Shown here: piece after piece, positions 50,761-63,536 of the stretch
Numbering within the stretch: the first letter of the stretch is position 1
How the letters are laid out: each line of letters opens with the position of its first letter
Assembly (NCBI GenBank): GCA_019748055.1
Contig: JAIEQC010000024.1
Location: 60,093 to 124,092, forward strand
Direction of reading: 5' to 3'
DNA from: Caulobacteraceae bacterium
Lineage (GTDB): Bacteria; Pseudomonadota; Alphaproteobacteria; Caulobacterales; Caulobacteraceae
DNA length: 64,000 nucleotides
The notes under the pieces: generated by a model
Databases searched by the model: none
Told to the model about the DNA's origin: nothing
What the model saw: only the letters and a program-made list of their open reading frames with translations
Position numbers and translations under genes: made by a program

Positions 50761-51390
50761 ATGGTGAAGTCCGGCAAGCAGGCACGTCGTCAGGGGGCAC
50801 TGGCCGAGTCGCCCAGCCATCAGATGCACCGCGCCCTCCAGCTGGCCCTCGACGTCTATGCCGAGGAAGTGGGGTCGGACGGCCCGACCCAGCGGCAGTT
50901 CGCCGTGCTGGAGGCCGTTTCGGTCCAGGCGGGTCTGACCCAGACAGATCTGGTCAAGGCGACGGGCATCGATCGCTCGACCCTGGCCGACCTGGTGTCG
51001 CGCATGACGGCCAAGGGTCTGCTGGAGCGCGAGCGCTCGACGCTGGACGCGCGGGCCATGGCGGTGCGTCTGTCGTCGGAAGGCGAAGCCATGCTGCAGG
51101 CCGCCCGGCCCAAGGTTCAGGCGGCGGACAAGCGGATCATGGGCTTGCTGCCCAAGGGCAAGCGCGAGGCGTTTCTGGAGATGCTGTCCGAACTGGCCGC
51201 CGCCGCCGACGCCGCGCCGGAGCAGGCCCGGCTGGCCGCCAAGGCCGAGAAGAAGCGGCTGAAGGATCAGCGCAAGGCCGAAAAGGCCGCGAAGAAGGCG
51301 GACAAGCCCGCCAAGTCCGAAAAGCCGGCCAAGGCCGAAAAGGCGAAGAAGCCGAAGAAGGCCGCCAAGCCCGTCGATCAGGCGGCCTGA
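50761..51390 (+). CDS. MarR-type regulator with a lysine/alanine-rich C-terminal tail
   Basis: The 209-residue protein has a MarR-like winged-helix core: QMHRALQLALDVYAEEVG, QRQFAVLEAVSVQAGLTQTD, the recognition helix VKATGIDRSTLADLVSRMTA (about 76-95) and a wing with ERERSTLDARAMAVRLSSEG. From about residue 160 on, the chain is a low-complexity Lys/Ala/Pro tail (AKAEKKRLKDQRKAEKAAKK and then KSEKPAKAEKAKKPKKAAKP), like a histone H1 C-terminus. The tail probably adds nonspecific DNA binding (inference). I use the ATG at 50761, 8 nt after AGGGG, not the GTG at 50752. Its stop is one base from that of the convergent TetR gene. Confidence 0.88.
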   Translation: MVKSGKQARRQGALAESPSHQMHRALQLALDVYAEEVGSDGPTQRQFAVLEAVSVQAGLTQTDLVKATGIDRSTLADLVSRMTAKGLLERERSTLDARAMAVRLSSEGEAMLQAARPKVQAADKRIMGLLPKGKREAFLEMLSELAAAADAAPEQARLAAKAEKKRLKDQRKAEKAAKKADKPAKSEKPAKAEKAKKPKKAAKPVDQAA

Positions 51391-51391
51391 A

Positions 51392-52105
51392 TTATCTGGC
51401 GCTCGGCGCGCACACGGCGCGGAAACCGGCCGCCGCGAACCGCACCATGTAGTCGCAGGCGCTTTCCAGATCGCCCGACCGGCACAGGCCGCCCGACAGG
51501 CGATCCAGCCGCCCCGTCTCGCCCAGCGTCAGCGTGAGCGCCCCCGACAGGTTGTGATAGGCCCAGTAGAGGTCGACCTCGCGTGCGTCGGGCAGCACCT
51601 GCTTGATCAGCTCGATCAGCCGACGGATGGCGGGGTCGAAGTACCGAGCCATGGTCTCGCCGCCGAAGGTGGGATTGGCGTTGGTCTGGGCCACCAGGGC
51701 GGAATAGTGCTTCCACCCCGGTCCGCCCTTCAGCGACCACTGGAACGGGGGGCGCAGAAAGGCCTCAAGCAGGCCCTCCAGCGTCATGCCGTCCGGCCCC
51801 GGGTCGCGGGCGTAGCGGTCGACCGCCGCCACCCGCTCATTGTTCCAGAGCTCCGCGCGACGCTGGAACACTGCGTCGAACAGCTCCCTCTTCGAGCCGA
51901 AATAGTAATGCACGAGGGCGGTGTCGACGCCGGCCTCCCGCGCCACCTCGCGGATGGTGACGCCGTAGAACCCGTGCTTGGAGAACAGATCCTCGGCCGC
52001 GTCCAGGATCGATTCGGAGGTGTCGCCGCCGGCCGACTGGGCCTTGCGCGGGCGGCCGCGCTTGCCGGTCGGCGCATCGGCGGGCGGAGCGTCGAGCTTG
52101 GTCAT
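51392..52105 (-). CDS. TetR family transcriptional regulator
   Basis: The 237-residue protein has a basic leader (TGKRGRPRKAQSAGG), then the TetR DNA-binding domain: ILDAAEDLFSKHGFYGVTIR, EVAREAGVDTALVHYYFGSK (recognition helix, about 52-66). The ligand domain contains the pattern WKHYSALVAQTNANP and AYHNLSGALTLTLGETGRLD, seen in the TetR_C_33-type group. It diverges from the TonB-receptor gene with 176 bp between, so it most likely controls itself and the receptor-MFS unit. I start at MTKLDAPP; upstream in-frame codons are Arg-rich and unlikely. Confidence 0.91.
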   Translation of the reverse strand: MTKLDAPPADAPTGKRGRPRKAQSAGGDTSESILDAAEDLFSKHGFYGVTIREVAREAGVDTALVHYYFGSKRELFDAVFQRRAELWNNERVAAVDRYARDPGPDGMTLEGLLEAFLRPPFQWSLKGGPGWKHYSALVAQTNANPTFGGETMARYFDPAIRRLIELIKQVLPDAREVDLYWAYHNLSGALTLTLGETGRLDRLSGGLCRSGDLESACDYMVRFAAAGFRAVCAPSAR

Positions 52106-52187
52106 GGCTCCAGCTTGGCCCGGCGACCGGCGGTGTGCAACGGCGCCACACCCCGCCCGGCTCCTGCCGCGACGGAACCTCGGCCGT

Positions 52188-52215
52188 TTGACAGGCCGGT
52201 GAAAGCGGTTACCTT
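52188..52215 (+). promoter_or_regulatory. Candidate promoter of the TonB-receptor gene
   Basis: TTGACA (52188-52193), a 16-nt spacer and TACCTT (52210-52215) form a plausible sigma-70 type promoter about 65 nt before the ATG. Just downstream, ACGCT-GAATAAA-AGCGT is a short inverted repeat that could be the TetR operator. Both calls are tentative. Confidence 0.4.
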
Positions 52216-52281
52216 CGCCGAAAATCATTGAACGCTGAATAAAAGCGTCATGGGCTGAAACATCAGGAATCGGGGTTCATC

Positions 52282-54474
52282 ATGAGAAAATTCGTCAAGG
52301 CCGCCCTCTTCGCGGGCGCCGCCTGGAGCGCCATGGCCGGCATGGCCGTCGCACAGGATGCGCCGTCGCAGGATCCGGAGGCCTCGGTCGACGAGATCAT
52401 CGTCACCGCCCGCCGTCGCGACGAGGCGCTGAAGGACGTGCCGGTCGCGGTCTCGGCCCTGTCCGAAGAGCGTCTGGAGCAGACCGGCGCCGCCGACATC
52501 ACCGCGCTGCAGCAGCAGACGCCGAACGCCACCGTTCAAGTCGCGCGCGGTTCCAACTCGACCCTGATCGCCTTCATCCGCGGCGTCGGCCAGCAGGATC
52601 CGCTGTGGGGCTTCGAGCCGGGCGTCGGCCTGTATGTCGACGACGTCTACATCGCTCGCCCGCAGGGCGCGGTGCTGGACGTGTTCGACGTGCAGCGCAT
52701 CGAGGTGCTGCGCGGTCCGCAAGGCACGCTGTACGGCCGCAACACCGTCGGCGGCGCCATCAAGTACGTCACCCAGCGTCTGGCCCCGGACAATGAGCTG
52801 AGCCTGAAGGGCTCGTTCGGCAGCTTCAACCAGGTCGACGTCCTGGCCATGGGCAGCGGTCCGCTTTCCGACACCCTGCGCATCGGCGGCGCCTTCGCCA
52901 AGTACACGCGCGACGGCTATGGCACGAACGTCAACACCGGCGCCGAGCACTACGACAAGGACGTCGAGGCCTTCCGCCTCTCGGCCGAATGGACCCCGAA
53001 CGACGACGTCTTCGTCCGCGTGGCCTATGACCTGATGAACGACGACTCCAATCCGCGGCACGGTCACCGCGAACTGGCGGGCGCCCTGCCGGACGGCGCC
53101 GTGCTGGGCAGCGTCTACGACACCAACGCCGGCGTCGGCGACGACAACTCGGTCGAGACCAAGGGCTGGTCGATGACCATCCAGGGCCGGATTTCCGACA
53201 ACTGGACGCTGAAGGCGATCGCGGCCCGCCGCGACGGCCGTACCGACACCGTCATCGACTTCGACAACACGCCGCGCCCGACGCTGGACATCCCCGCCTA
53301 CTACGAGGACGAGCAGACCACTCTCGAGTTCCAGGGCCTGTTCGAATACGACCGCATCCAGGGCGTGATGGGCCTGTTCTATCTGGACGGCCGCGCCGAG
53401 GGCGCCTTCGACACCATCCTGGGCAACGCCGGAATCGTGATTGGCACCGGCGGCTTCGTGGAGACCACCTCGATCTCCGCCTTCGTCGACGTCAACCTCG
53501 ACCTGACGGATCGCCTCCATCTGTCGCTGGGCGGCCGCTACACGCTGGACGACAAGACCGGCGACGTGTTCCGCGCCAACTACCTGGGGGCCACGCGCTC
53601 GCCGCTGCTGGGCGGCACCGTTCGGGCGCCGCTTCTGGTCCGCACGGACTACACCAACTCCAAGCAGTTCGAGCAGTTCACGCCGAAGGTGGCACTGTCC
53701 TACGACTTCTCGGACGACGTCACCGGCTATGTGTCCTTCTCGCAGGGCTTCAAGTCCGGCGGCTTCGACATGCGCGGCGATGCGGTGTTCACGCCGAACA
53801 CCGTCAACGGCTACAACCCTGAGACCGTCGACAGCTACGAGGCCGGTCTGAAGGGCCGCGTCGGTCCGCTGTCGTTCAGCTCGGCCATCTTCATGAACGA
53901 GTATCAGGACCAGCAGGTCACGACCCAGGTCCCGGCCGTCGGCGGCATCGCCAGCTTCGTCGACAACGTGGGTCAGTCGACCTTCTACGGCGCGGAGTTC
54001 GAGGGTTCGCTGTTCCTGACCGAGAACCTGACGGCCAACTTCGCGGTCGGCTATCTGAACTCAGAGTTCGACGAGTTCCTGCGCTACAACCTCGGCACCA
54101 TGACCTTCGAGGACATCTCGAGCCAGGTCGTCCTGCAGAACGCGCCGGAATGGACCGGCTATCTCGGCCTGACCTGGAACAGCCAGGTCGCCGGCGGCGA
54201 TCTGACCGTCATCCCGTCGGTCAGCTGGCGCGACGACTACAGCCAGTTCGAGTTCCCGAACCCGATCCTGGACCAGCAGGGCTTCGCCCTGGTCGACCTG
54301 TCGGCCACGTGGACCTATGACCGCCTGACCTTCGGCGTCTACGGCAAGAACCTGACGGACGAGGAGTACCGCGTGGGCGGCTACAACTTCCCCGGCGCGC
54401 TCTTCGACAACTCGGTGATCGGCTACTACGGCCCGCCGCGCACCGTGACCGCCTCGGTCACGGTCAACTTCTGA
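52282..54474 (+). CDS. TonB-dependent receptor
   Basis: An outer-membrane 22-strand barrel that imports a scarce substrate using TonB energy. The 730-residue precursor has a signal peptide (MRKFVKAALFAGAAWSAMAG, then MAVAQ), the TonB box DEIIVTARR (37-45), plug motifs DVPVAVSALSEERLEQTGA, IRGVGQQDPLWGFEPGVGLY and IEVLRGPQGTLYGRNTVGGA, and a barrel ending in TASVTVNF with C-terminal Phe. It belongs to the large Caulobacter/sphingomonad group lacking an N-terminal signalling extension. Next genes: a strong terminator, then an MFS transporter; a TetR gene diverges. The substrate is unknown; ferric siderophore is less likely than a small organic compound given the MFS neighbour. Confidence 0.95.
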   Translation: MRKFVKAALFAGAAWSAMAGMAVAQDAPSQDPEASVDEIIVTARRRDEALKDVPVAVSALSEERLEQTGAADITALQQQTPNATVQVARGSNSTLIAFIRGVGQQDPLWGFEPGVGLYVDDVYIARPQGAVLDVFDVQRIEVLRGPQGTLYGRNTVGGAIKYVTQRLAPDNELSLKGSFGSFNQVDVLAMGSGPLSDTLRIGGAFAKYTRDGYGTNVNTGAEHYDKDVEAFRLSAEWTPNDDVFVRVAYDLMNDDSNPRHGHRELAGALPDGAVLGSVYDTNAGVGDDNSVETKGWSMTIQGRISDNWTLKAIAARRDGRTDTVIDFDNTPRPTLDIPAYYEDEQTTLEFQGLFEYDRIQGVMGLFYLDGRAEGAFDTILGNAGIVIGTGGFVETTSISAFVDVNLDLTDRLHLSLGGRYTLDDKTGDVFRANYLGATRSPLLGGTVRAPLLVRTDYTNSKQFEQFTPKVALSYDFSDDVTGYVSFSQGFKSGGFDMRGDAVFTPNTVNGYNPETVDSYEAGLKGRVGPLSFSSAIFMNEYQDQQVTTQVPAVGGIASFVDNVGQSTFYGAEFEGSLFLTENLTANFAVGYLNSEFDEFLRYNLGTMTFEDISSQVVLQNAPEWTGYLGLTWNSQVAGGDLTVIPSVSWRDDYSQFEFPNPILDQQGFALVDLSATWTYDRLTFGVYGKNLTDEEYRVGGYNFPGALFDNSVIGYYGPPRTVTASVTVNF

Positions 54475-54498
54475 CGCTTCGACGATCCTGAACGACTT

Positions 54499-54536
54499 GG
54501 GCGGCGCTCCTTCGGGGTCGCCGCCCATTTTTCTTT
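54499..54536 (+). terminator. Strong Rho-independent terminator after the TonB-receptor gene
   Basis: GGGCGGCG pairs with CGCCGCCC around CTCC-TTCG-GGGT (UUCG-type loop), followed directly by ATTTTTCTTT. This is the clearest intrinsic terminator in the window. It implies that the MFS gene, 52 nt further on, needs its own promoter or read-through. Confidence 0.9.
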
Positions 54537-54589
54537 CCCGACCCGCTTGCTAGGGTCCGGGTCAGCAAGAGCCCGGGGAGGGGCCGCCC

Positions 54590-56080
54590 ATGACCGACGC
54601 GACGGCGCCGACCGAGAGCAAAGGCTACCGCTTCTACGTGCTGGCGGTGCTGATCCTCGTCTACATGCTGAACTTTCTGGACCGGCAGATCATCGGCATC
54701 CTGGCCGCGCCGCTGAAGGAAGAGTTCGGCATGTCGGACGCGGAGTTCGGCCTGCTGGGCGGCATCGCCTTCGCCTCGGTCTATTCGACGCTGGCCATCC
54801 CGCTGGCCTGGCTGGCCGACCGGTTCAGCCGCGTCTGGATCATGACCGGGGCCCTGGCGGTGTGGTCCGGCTTCACCGCCCTGTGCGGCACGGCGACCAG
54901 CTTCACCCAGCTGTTCCTCTATCGCATGGGCGTGGGCGTCGGCGAGGCGGGCGGCGTGGCCCCGGCCTACTCCCTCGTCGCAGACTATTTCCCGCCGCAT
55001 CAGCGGGCGCGAGCGCTCGCGGGCTTCGCTTTCGGCATCCCGCTGGGCACGGCGTCGGGCACGCTGGTGGGCGGGCTTCTGGCGGCGGAGTACGGCTGGC
55101 GCACGGCCTTCATCGTCGTGGGTCTGATCGGCGTCGCGTTGGCTCCGTTGCTGCGCATGACGGTAAAGGATCCGAAGCGCGGTGGGACCGACGTTCCGAA
55201 GACCGTCGTCGAGCCCGCGCCGGTGGCCGGCTCCGCCCGCCTTGGCCGGACGGTCGCGCTGGGCCTGCTGGGACTGGGGGCCGGGCTGATGGCGCTGGCC
55301 GGCGCGAACCATTTCTTCGGCGTGGCGATCGGCGACGCCCTCGTGCTGGCCTTCGCCGGGCTCCTGGCGCTGGTCATCGGCGGGTCGGTGATGATCGCCC
55401 AGGTCGCCGCCTCGGTGGTCATGCGCAAGAAGAGCTTCTGGCTGCTGGCGCTGGGCGCGGCCTCGTCGTCGGTCTGCGGTTACGGCGTCGCGGGCTGGCT
55501 GCCGCTGTTCTTCATGCGCAGCTTCGACCTGACCCTGCGCGAGGTCAGCTGGTACTATTCCGGCATCGCCCTGATCGGCGGCGTGGCCGGCATCTGGCTG
55601 GGCGGCCTGATCGCCGACCGGACGGCCAAGCGCGGCAAGGGCGCCTATCCACTGGTGCCCGCCATCGCCTTCCTGATCTCGGCGCCGCTGTTCATCGCGG
55701 CGATGAACGCGCCCTGGCTGATCGGCCTGGTCCTGCCCGGCGGCGGCAGCCAGACCCAGCAGCTTGTGCTGGCCTTCCTGATCTTCCTTATCCCCACGGG
55801 GCTGAACCTGGCGTGGCTGGGGCCGATCACGGCGTCGATCCAGCACCTGGTGGCCGCGCCCATGCGGACGACCGCTTCGGCGCTGTTCCTGCTGATCAAC
55901 AATCTGCTCGGCATCGCCGTGGGCTTCTACTATTTCGGCGCCGTGTCGGACCTGCTGCAGCCCCGCTTCGGCGACGAAAGCCTGCGTTGGGCCATCTACA
56001 CGGGCATGGGGTTCTACGTGCTGGCCGCGATCCTGCTGATCGGCGCCTCGCGCACCCTGAAACGCGACTGGGTGGACTGA
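54590..56080 (+). CDS. MFS transporter (Spinster-like)
   Basis: The 496-residue inner-membrane protein has 12 segments or more and the MFS loop motifs NFLDRQIIGILAAPLKEEFG (about 28-47), LADRFSRVWIMTGALAVWSG, the motif-C-like GVGVGEAGGVAPAYSLVADY (about 119-138) and FPPHQRARALAGFAFGIPLG. These are typical of the Spns/GudP-like branch found beside TonB receptors in sphingomonads and Caulobacter. It probably carries the receptor's substrate across the inner membrane (inference). A long insertion between helices 6 and 7 (about 195-235) contains extra hydrophobic residues. The ATG follows GGGGAGGGG at good distance. Confidence 0.92.
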   Translation: MTDATAPTESKGYRFYVLAVLILVYMLNFLDRQIIGILAAPLKEEFGMSDAEFGLLGGIAFASVYSTLAIPLAWLADRFSRVWIMTGALAVWSGFTALCGTATSFTQLFLYRMGVGVGEAGGVAPAYSLVADYFPPHQRARALAGFAFGIPLGTASGTLVGGLLAAEYGWRTAFIVVGLIGVALAPLLRMTVKDPKRGGTDVPKTVVEPAPVAGSARLGRTVALGLLGLGAGLMALAGANHFFGVAIGDALVLAFAGLLALVIGGSVMIAQVAASVVMRKKSFWLLALGAASSSVCGYGVAGWLPLFFMRSFDLTLREVSWYYSGIALIGGVAGIWLGGLIADRTAKRGKGAYPLVPAIAFLISAPLFIAAMNAPWLIGLVLPGGGSQTQQLVLAFLIFLIPTGLNLAWLGPITASIQHLVAAPMRTTASALFLLINNLLGIAVGFYYFGAVSDLLQPRFGDESLRWAIYTGMGFYVLAAILLIGASRTLKRDWVD

Positions 56081-56101
56081 GCCGGACCGGGTCGGGGGCG
56101 G

Positions 56102-56131
56102 TTGCGCCGCTCTCGACCCGCCGCCTATAAG
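56102..56131 (+). promoter_or_regulatory. Candidate housekeeping promoter of sucC
   Basis: TTGCGCC (56102-56108), a 15-nt spacer and CCTATAAG (56124-56131) match six of eight -10 positions of the Caulobacter consensus. The transcript would start about 30 nt before the sucC ATG. The position, just after the MFS stop, fits an independent sucC promoter. Confidence 0.45.
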
Positions 56132-56169
56132 CGCCCCGACTTCCTCCTCCCCGATCGGCGGCGCATTCC

Positions 56170-57366
<1,197 letters not shown>

Positions 57367-57426
57367 TTGCCCCGTTTTCGCCGCCGGGGACCGATTTGAT
57401 CGTGCGTCCCTCCGGAGCCGCCCTTG

Positions 57427-57984
57427 ATGAAGACCGCCCTCGCCCTGGCCACTCTGCTGCTCGCCACCCCGGTGGCGGCAGACCCCTATGATGACTTCCT
57501 GAACCTGTGCGTCGTCGCGTCCGGCGACGTCGCCGGGGCGCTGGCGAAAGCGCGGGAGGCGGGCTTCGAGGATGCCCCGGAGACGGTGCAGGGCGCGTTC
57601 CGCCTGCCTGACTTTCCCGACGCCGTCGTGCTGGCGCGCGGTGAGGGCGAGGCGGTCGAACTCCTGATCGCCGGCACCGCCCCCCGTCCCGATTTCGGGG
57701 CCATGACCGGCACGACCTGCATCGTCGTGGCGCCGGGGCTGGAGCCCCGTTCGGCGGAGACGCGACTGGAGGCCAAGCTCGGCTTTCCGGCCTTCACCGA
57801 CGGCGCCGCCAACGCGCCCATGTGGTATCTGACCGGCGGGCCCGACGTCTGGCGGTCGGAGCCCCAGCTGGTCGGCGCCGACGACGCCGGCATCGCCGCG
57901 GTCGCCCGCGAGCGTCCGGTGTCCATCTTCGCGGTCCTGCCCGTCGGGCAGGGGACGGGCCTGATGTACGGAACCCTGAAATGA
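57427..57984 (+). CDS. Secreted protein 1 of three related genes between sucC and sucD
   Basis: The 185-residue precursor has a signal peptide ([19 protein letters not shown]). The mature N-terminus reads [20 protein letters not shown] followed by KAREAGF; the following two genes share this layout (F-x-x-[LV]-C ... G-[DE] ... A ... G-[FW]). A second cysteine lies in [12 protein letters not shown] recognise no named family. The ATG at 57427 is chosen; TTG one codon earlier is possible. The TGA overlaps the next ATG (ATGA). It lies 60 nt after sucC. Probable periplasmic protein; no catalytic motif is evident. Confidence 0.75.
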   Translation: MKTALALATLLLATPVAADPYDDFLNLCVVASGDVAGALAKAREAGFEDAPETVQGAFRLPDFPDAVVLARGEGEAVELLIAGTAPRPDFGAMTGTTCIVVAPGLEPRSAETRLEAKLGFPAFTDGAANAPMWYLTGGPDVWRSEPQLVGADDAGIAAVARERPVSIFAVLPVGQGTGLMYGTLK

Positions 57985-58619
57985 AGCGGCTTGTCCTCGC
58001 CGCCTTCGCCTTGATCGCGACGCCCGCCGTCGCCCAGGAGGCGCGCCCGCCCGTCATCGTGCCGGGTCCGGTGGTGACCGCGCCCGTCGTGGACGAGGCC
58101 GCCACGGCCCGCTACGTCGCGGACTTCACGCGTCTGTGCCTCGACACAGGCGGCGAGCGCGCCGCGGTTCACGCGGCGGCGGCCGAAGCCGGCTGGGCGC
58201 CCGGCGAGCCCGAGCCCGAATGGCGCGACGCCGTCGATCTGTCGGTCTTCACAAGCCCCGACGGCCTTGGCGGAACGCTGCTGACGTCCGCGTCCTCGCC
58301 CGGCGAACTGGAGGGCGGACTGATCGTCAGGACCTGCATCCTGCAGCCCCACGGCGGATCCGCCGGTCCTCGCCCCCGGCTGGAGACGGCCGCATCCGAG
58401 GCGATGGGTCTGCCGGGGAAACGGACGGCGCAGGGGCTGGTCTGGCTGGTCTCCGGGACGCGCGCGGGCGGCTTTTCGGACGAGTCGGCCAACTTCGCCG
58501 CCGCGGGCGACACGGACGCGGGCTTCGCCTTGGCGGCCCAGCGTCCCCTGATGATGCTGACCTTGGTCGGTGACGCCCGGGAGTCCGGCCTGGCCCTGAT
58601 GCGGGTCGCGCCGGAATAG
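57981..58619 (+). CDS. Secreted protein 2 of three related genes between sucC and sucD
   Basis: The 212-residue precursor has a signal peptide ([19 protein letters not shown]) and then a Pro/Val-rich spacer (RPPVIVPGPVVTAPVVDE). The core opens with FTRLCLDTGGERAAVHAAAA followed by EAGWAPG, parallel to its neighbours, and has a second Cys in LIVRTCILQPHGG. It ends LALMRVAPE, recalling GLMYGTLK in gene 1 and [10 protein letters not shown] in gene 3. The ATG overlaps the stop of gene 1. Function unknown; likely periplasmic and co-expressed with gene 1. Confidence 0.75.
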   Translation: MKRLVLAAFALIATPAVAQEARPPVIVPGPVVTAPVVDEAATARYVADFTRLCLDTGGERAAVHAAAAEAGWAPGEPEPEWRDAVDLSVFTSPDGLGGTLLTSASSPGELEGGLIVRTCILQPHGGSAGPRPRLETAASEAMGLPGKRTAQGLVWLVSGTRAGGFSDESANFAAAGDTDAGFALAAQRPLMMLTLVGDARESGLALMRVAPE

Positions 58620-58710
58620 CCAATGGCTCCGCTTTGCGGCGGGCCTGTGGACGGTTAGAGTGGCGGCAGACCGGGGGGACCGGTTCGCAATCATCATCGA
58701 GGCTGTTCCT

Positions 58711-59322
58711 ATGTTTTCTCTTCGCGCGCCCCTGAAGACGGGCGTCCTGACCGCCTGTGCCGCCGCCTGTCTGGCGGTGGCCGCCCCCGCCGCCGCCCAG
58801 GATCCGACCTTCGAGACCTTCCGCAACGTCTGCATCGCCGGCGACGGCGACGCCGCCAAGGCGGCCTCGGTCGTCGAGGGCGACGGCGGTTGGATGACGC
58901 TGGACCCCGCCATGTTCGGATCGGACGCGCCGTTCGAGAACCTGAAGGCCTGGATGAAGCCCGAGGGCGCCGGCTTCAACCTGGTCATGACCGGCGACCT
59001 GTCCGAGCCGATGGACGGCATGGGCGGCATGGAAATGAACATGGCCGTGTGCGCCGTCGGCGCCCAGCCGGGCGACGCCGCGGCGGTCGAGGCCGAGGTC
59101 AAGCGGTTCACCGGGGCCAGCGCCCCGGCTCCGGACATGGATACTCCGGAATTCCGTGGCTATGTCGTGGGCATCGAGAACGGCCAGCCCGTGCCGGTCG
59201 ATCCGAACATCACCACCGAGGGCCTGGGCGCCCGGATGATGACCGGCGAGGTCCGCCTGCTGATGGTGGGCGACCAAGGCGGCGTGACCATGGTCATGTA
59301 CATGGAGCCCAAGGTTCAGTGA
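58711..59322 (+). CDS. Secreted protein 3 of three related genes between sucC and sucD
   Basis: The 203-residue precursor has a signal peptide ([20 protein letters not shown], then [10 protein letters not shown]). The mature protein begins [20 protein letters not shown] and has a second Cys in [15 protein letters not shown] Met/Gly-rich stretch ([11 protein letters not shown], about 107-117) is unusual and could bind metal such as copper, but that is speculation. It is 91 nt after gene 2 and followed by a strong palindromic terminator. I start at 58711 because the signal peptide begins there. Confidence 0.75.
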   Translation: MFSLRAPLKTGVLTACAAACLAVAAPAAAQDPTFETFRNVCIAGDGDAAKAASVVEGDGGWMTLDPAMFGSDAPFENLKAWMKPEGAGFNLVMTGDLSEPMDGMGGMEMNMAVCAVGAQPGDAAAVEAEVKRFTGASAPAPDMDTPEFRGYVVGIENGQPVPVDPNITTEGLGARMMTGEVRLLMVGDQGGVTMVMYMEPKVQ

Positions 59323-59361
59323 TCGACTGAGGGCGTCTCAACGCCCGTATGCGGAACTGCC

Positions 59362-59390
59362 GGGGCGGCGTCGATCGACGCCGCCCCTTT
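59362..59390 (+). terminator. Palindromic terminator between the secreted-protein genes and sucD
   Basis: A perfect 13-bp inverted repeat (GGGGCGGCGTCGA / TCGACGCCGCCCC) with no spacer, followed by TTTCGTTT, lies 40 nt after gene 3. A smaller hairpin (GGGCGT-CTCA-ACGCCC, 59331-59346) precedes it. Together they should end the sucC-secreted-gene transcript, implying a separate promoter for sucD. Confidence 0.8.
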
Positions 59391-59491
59391 CGTTTGCCCC
59401 GATGGGGTGGCGCCCGCCGCCGCCATCGCTTATGCACCCGCCCGGCGACGCCGGTCGCCGAACTCCCCGCGCCGCGATCCGAAGGCCCCGA

Positions 59492-60379
59492 ATGTCCATC
59501 CTCGTCGACAAGAACACCAAGGTCATCACCCAGGGCATCACCGGCGCCCAGGGAACCTTCCACACGGAACAGGCCATCGCCTACGGCACCCAGGTCGTCG
59601 GCGGCGTGACGCCCGGCAAGGGCGGCATGACCGTGCTTGAGGACGTGCCGGTGTTCGACACCGTCAAGGAAGCCGTGGAGAAGACCGGCGCGAACGCCTC
59701 GGCCATCTATGTCCCGCCGCCGTTCGCCGCCGCGGCGATCCTGGAAGCGATCGAGGCCGAGGTGCCGCTGATCGTCTGCATCACCGAGGGCATTCCGGTG
59801 CTGGACATGGTCAAGGTGAAGGCCCGCCTGGACCGCTCCAGCTCGCGCCTGATCGGGCCGAACTGCCCGGGCGTGCTGACGCCGGGCGAGTGCAAGATCG
59901 GCATCATGCCGGGCAGCATCTTCAAGAAGGGCTCGGTCGGCGTGGTCTCGCGCTCAGGCACCCTGACCTATGAGGCGGTGTTCCAGACCTCGAACGCGGG
60001 CCTCGGCCAGACCACGGCCGTCGGCATCGGCGGCGACCCGGTCAAGGGCACCGAGTTCATCGACGTGCTGGAGATGTTCCTGGCCGACGACGCGACCGAA
60101 TCCATCATCATGATCGGCGAGATCGGCGGCTCGGCCGAGGAAGACGCCGCCCAGTTCCTGATCGACGAGGCGAAGAAGGGCCGCAAGAAGCCGATGGCCG
60201 GCTTCATCGCGGGCCGCACGGCCCCTCCCGGACGCACCATGGGCCACGCCGGCGCCATCGTCTCGGGCGGCAAGGGCGGCGCCGACGACAAGATCGCGGC
60301 CATGGAGGCGGCGGGCATCCGCGTCTCGCCGTCGCCGGCGGCGCTGGGCGAGACCCTGCTGGCGGCGCTGAAGGGCTGA
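59492..60379 (+). CDS. sucD: Succinyl-CoA synthetase alpha subunit
   Basis: SucD carries the phospho-histidine of succinyl-CoA synthetase. The 295-residue protein has the CoA-binding Rossmann region [20 protein letters not shown] (about 12-31), [71 protein letters not shown] and the active-site [20 protein letters not shown] with the phosphorylated His (about 247). The ATG at 59492 is standard for the family. It is separated from sucC by 2.1 kb of unrelated secreted-protein genes. sucA follows 130 nt downstream. Confidence 0.97.
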   Translation: MSILVDKNTKVITQGITGAQGTFHTEQAIAYGTQVVGGVTPGKGGMTVLEDVPVFDTVKEAVEKTGANASAIYVPPPFAAAAILEAIEAEVPLIVCITEGIPVLDMVKVKARLDRSSSRLIGPNCPGVLTPGECKIGIMPGSIFKKGSVGVVSRSGTLTYEAVFQTSNAGLGQTTAVGIGGDPVKGTEFIDVLEMFLADDATESIIMIGEIGGSAEEDAAQFLIDEAKKGRKKPMAGFIAGRTAPPGRTMGHAGAIVSGGKGGADDKIAAMEAAGIRVSPSPAALGETLLAALKG

Positions 60380-60440
60380 ACGCCGAAAGCGCTAATTTCA
60401 GTGCATTTCGCCAAGCTTCGGTCATGACCCGTGAGCAATT

Positions 60441-60458
60441 GGCGCTTATATGAGCGCC
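60441..60458. promoter_or_regulatory. Short palindrome in the sucD-sucA gap, possible promoter element
   Basis: GGCGCT-TATATG-AGCGCC is a perfect 6-bp inverted repeat around a TATATG core about 50 nt before the sucA ATG. The core resembles a -10, so this may be the sucA promoter with an overlapping operator. No good -35 at the right distance was found. Confidence 0.35.
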
Positions 60459-60509
60459 GGCCCGGCGCGGACGCGCCGCGCGCGGGCCCATGGGACGACA
60501 GAAGAGACG

Positions 60510-63503
<2,994 letters not shown>

Positions 63504-63536
63504 GCTGAACAGACACCTCCCCCGAAAGACCCGACC

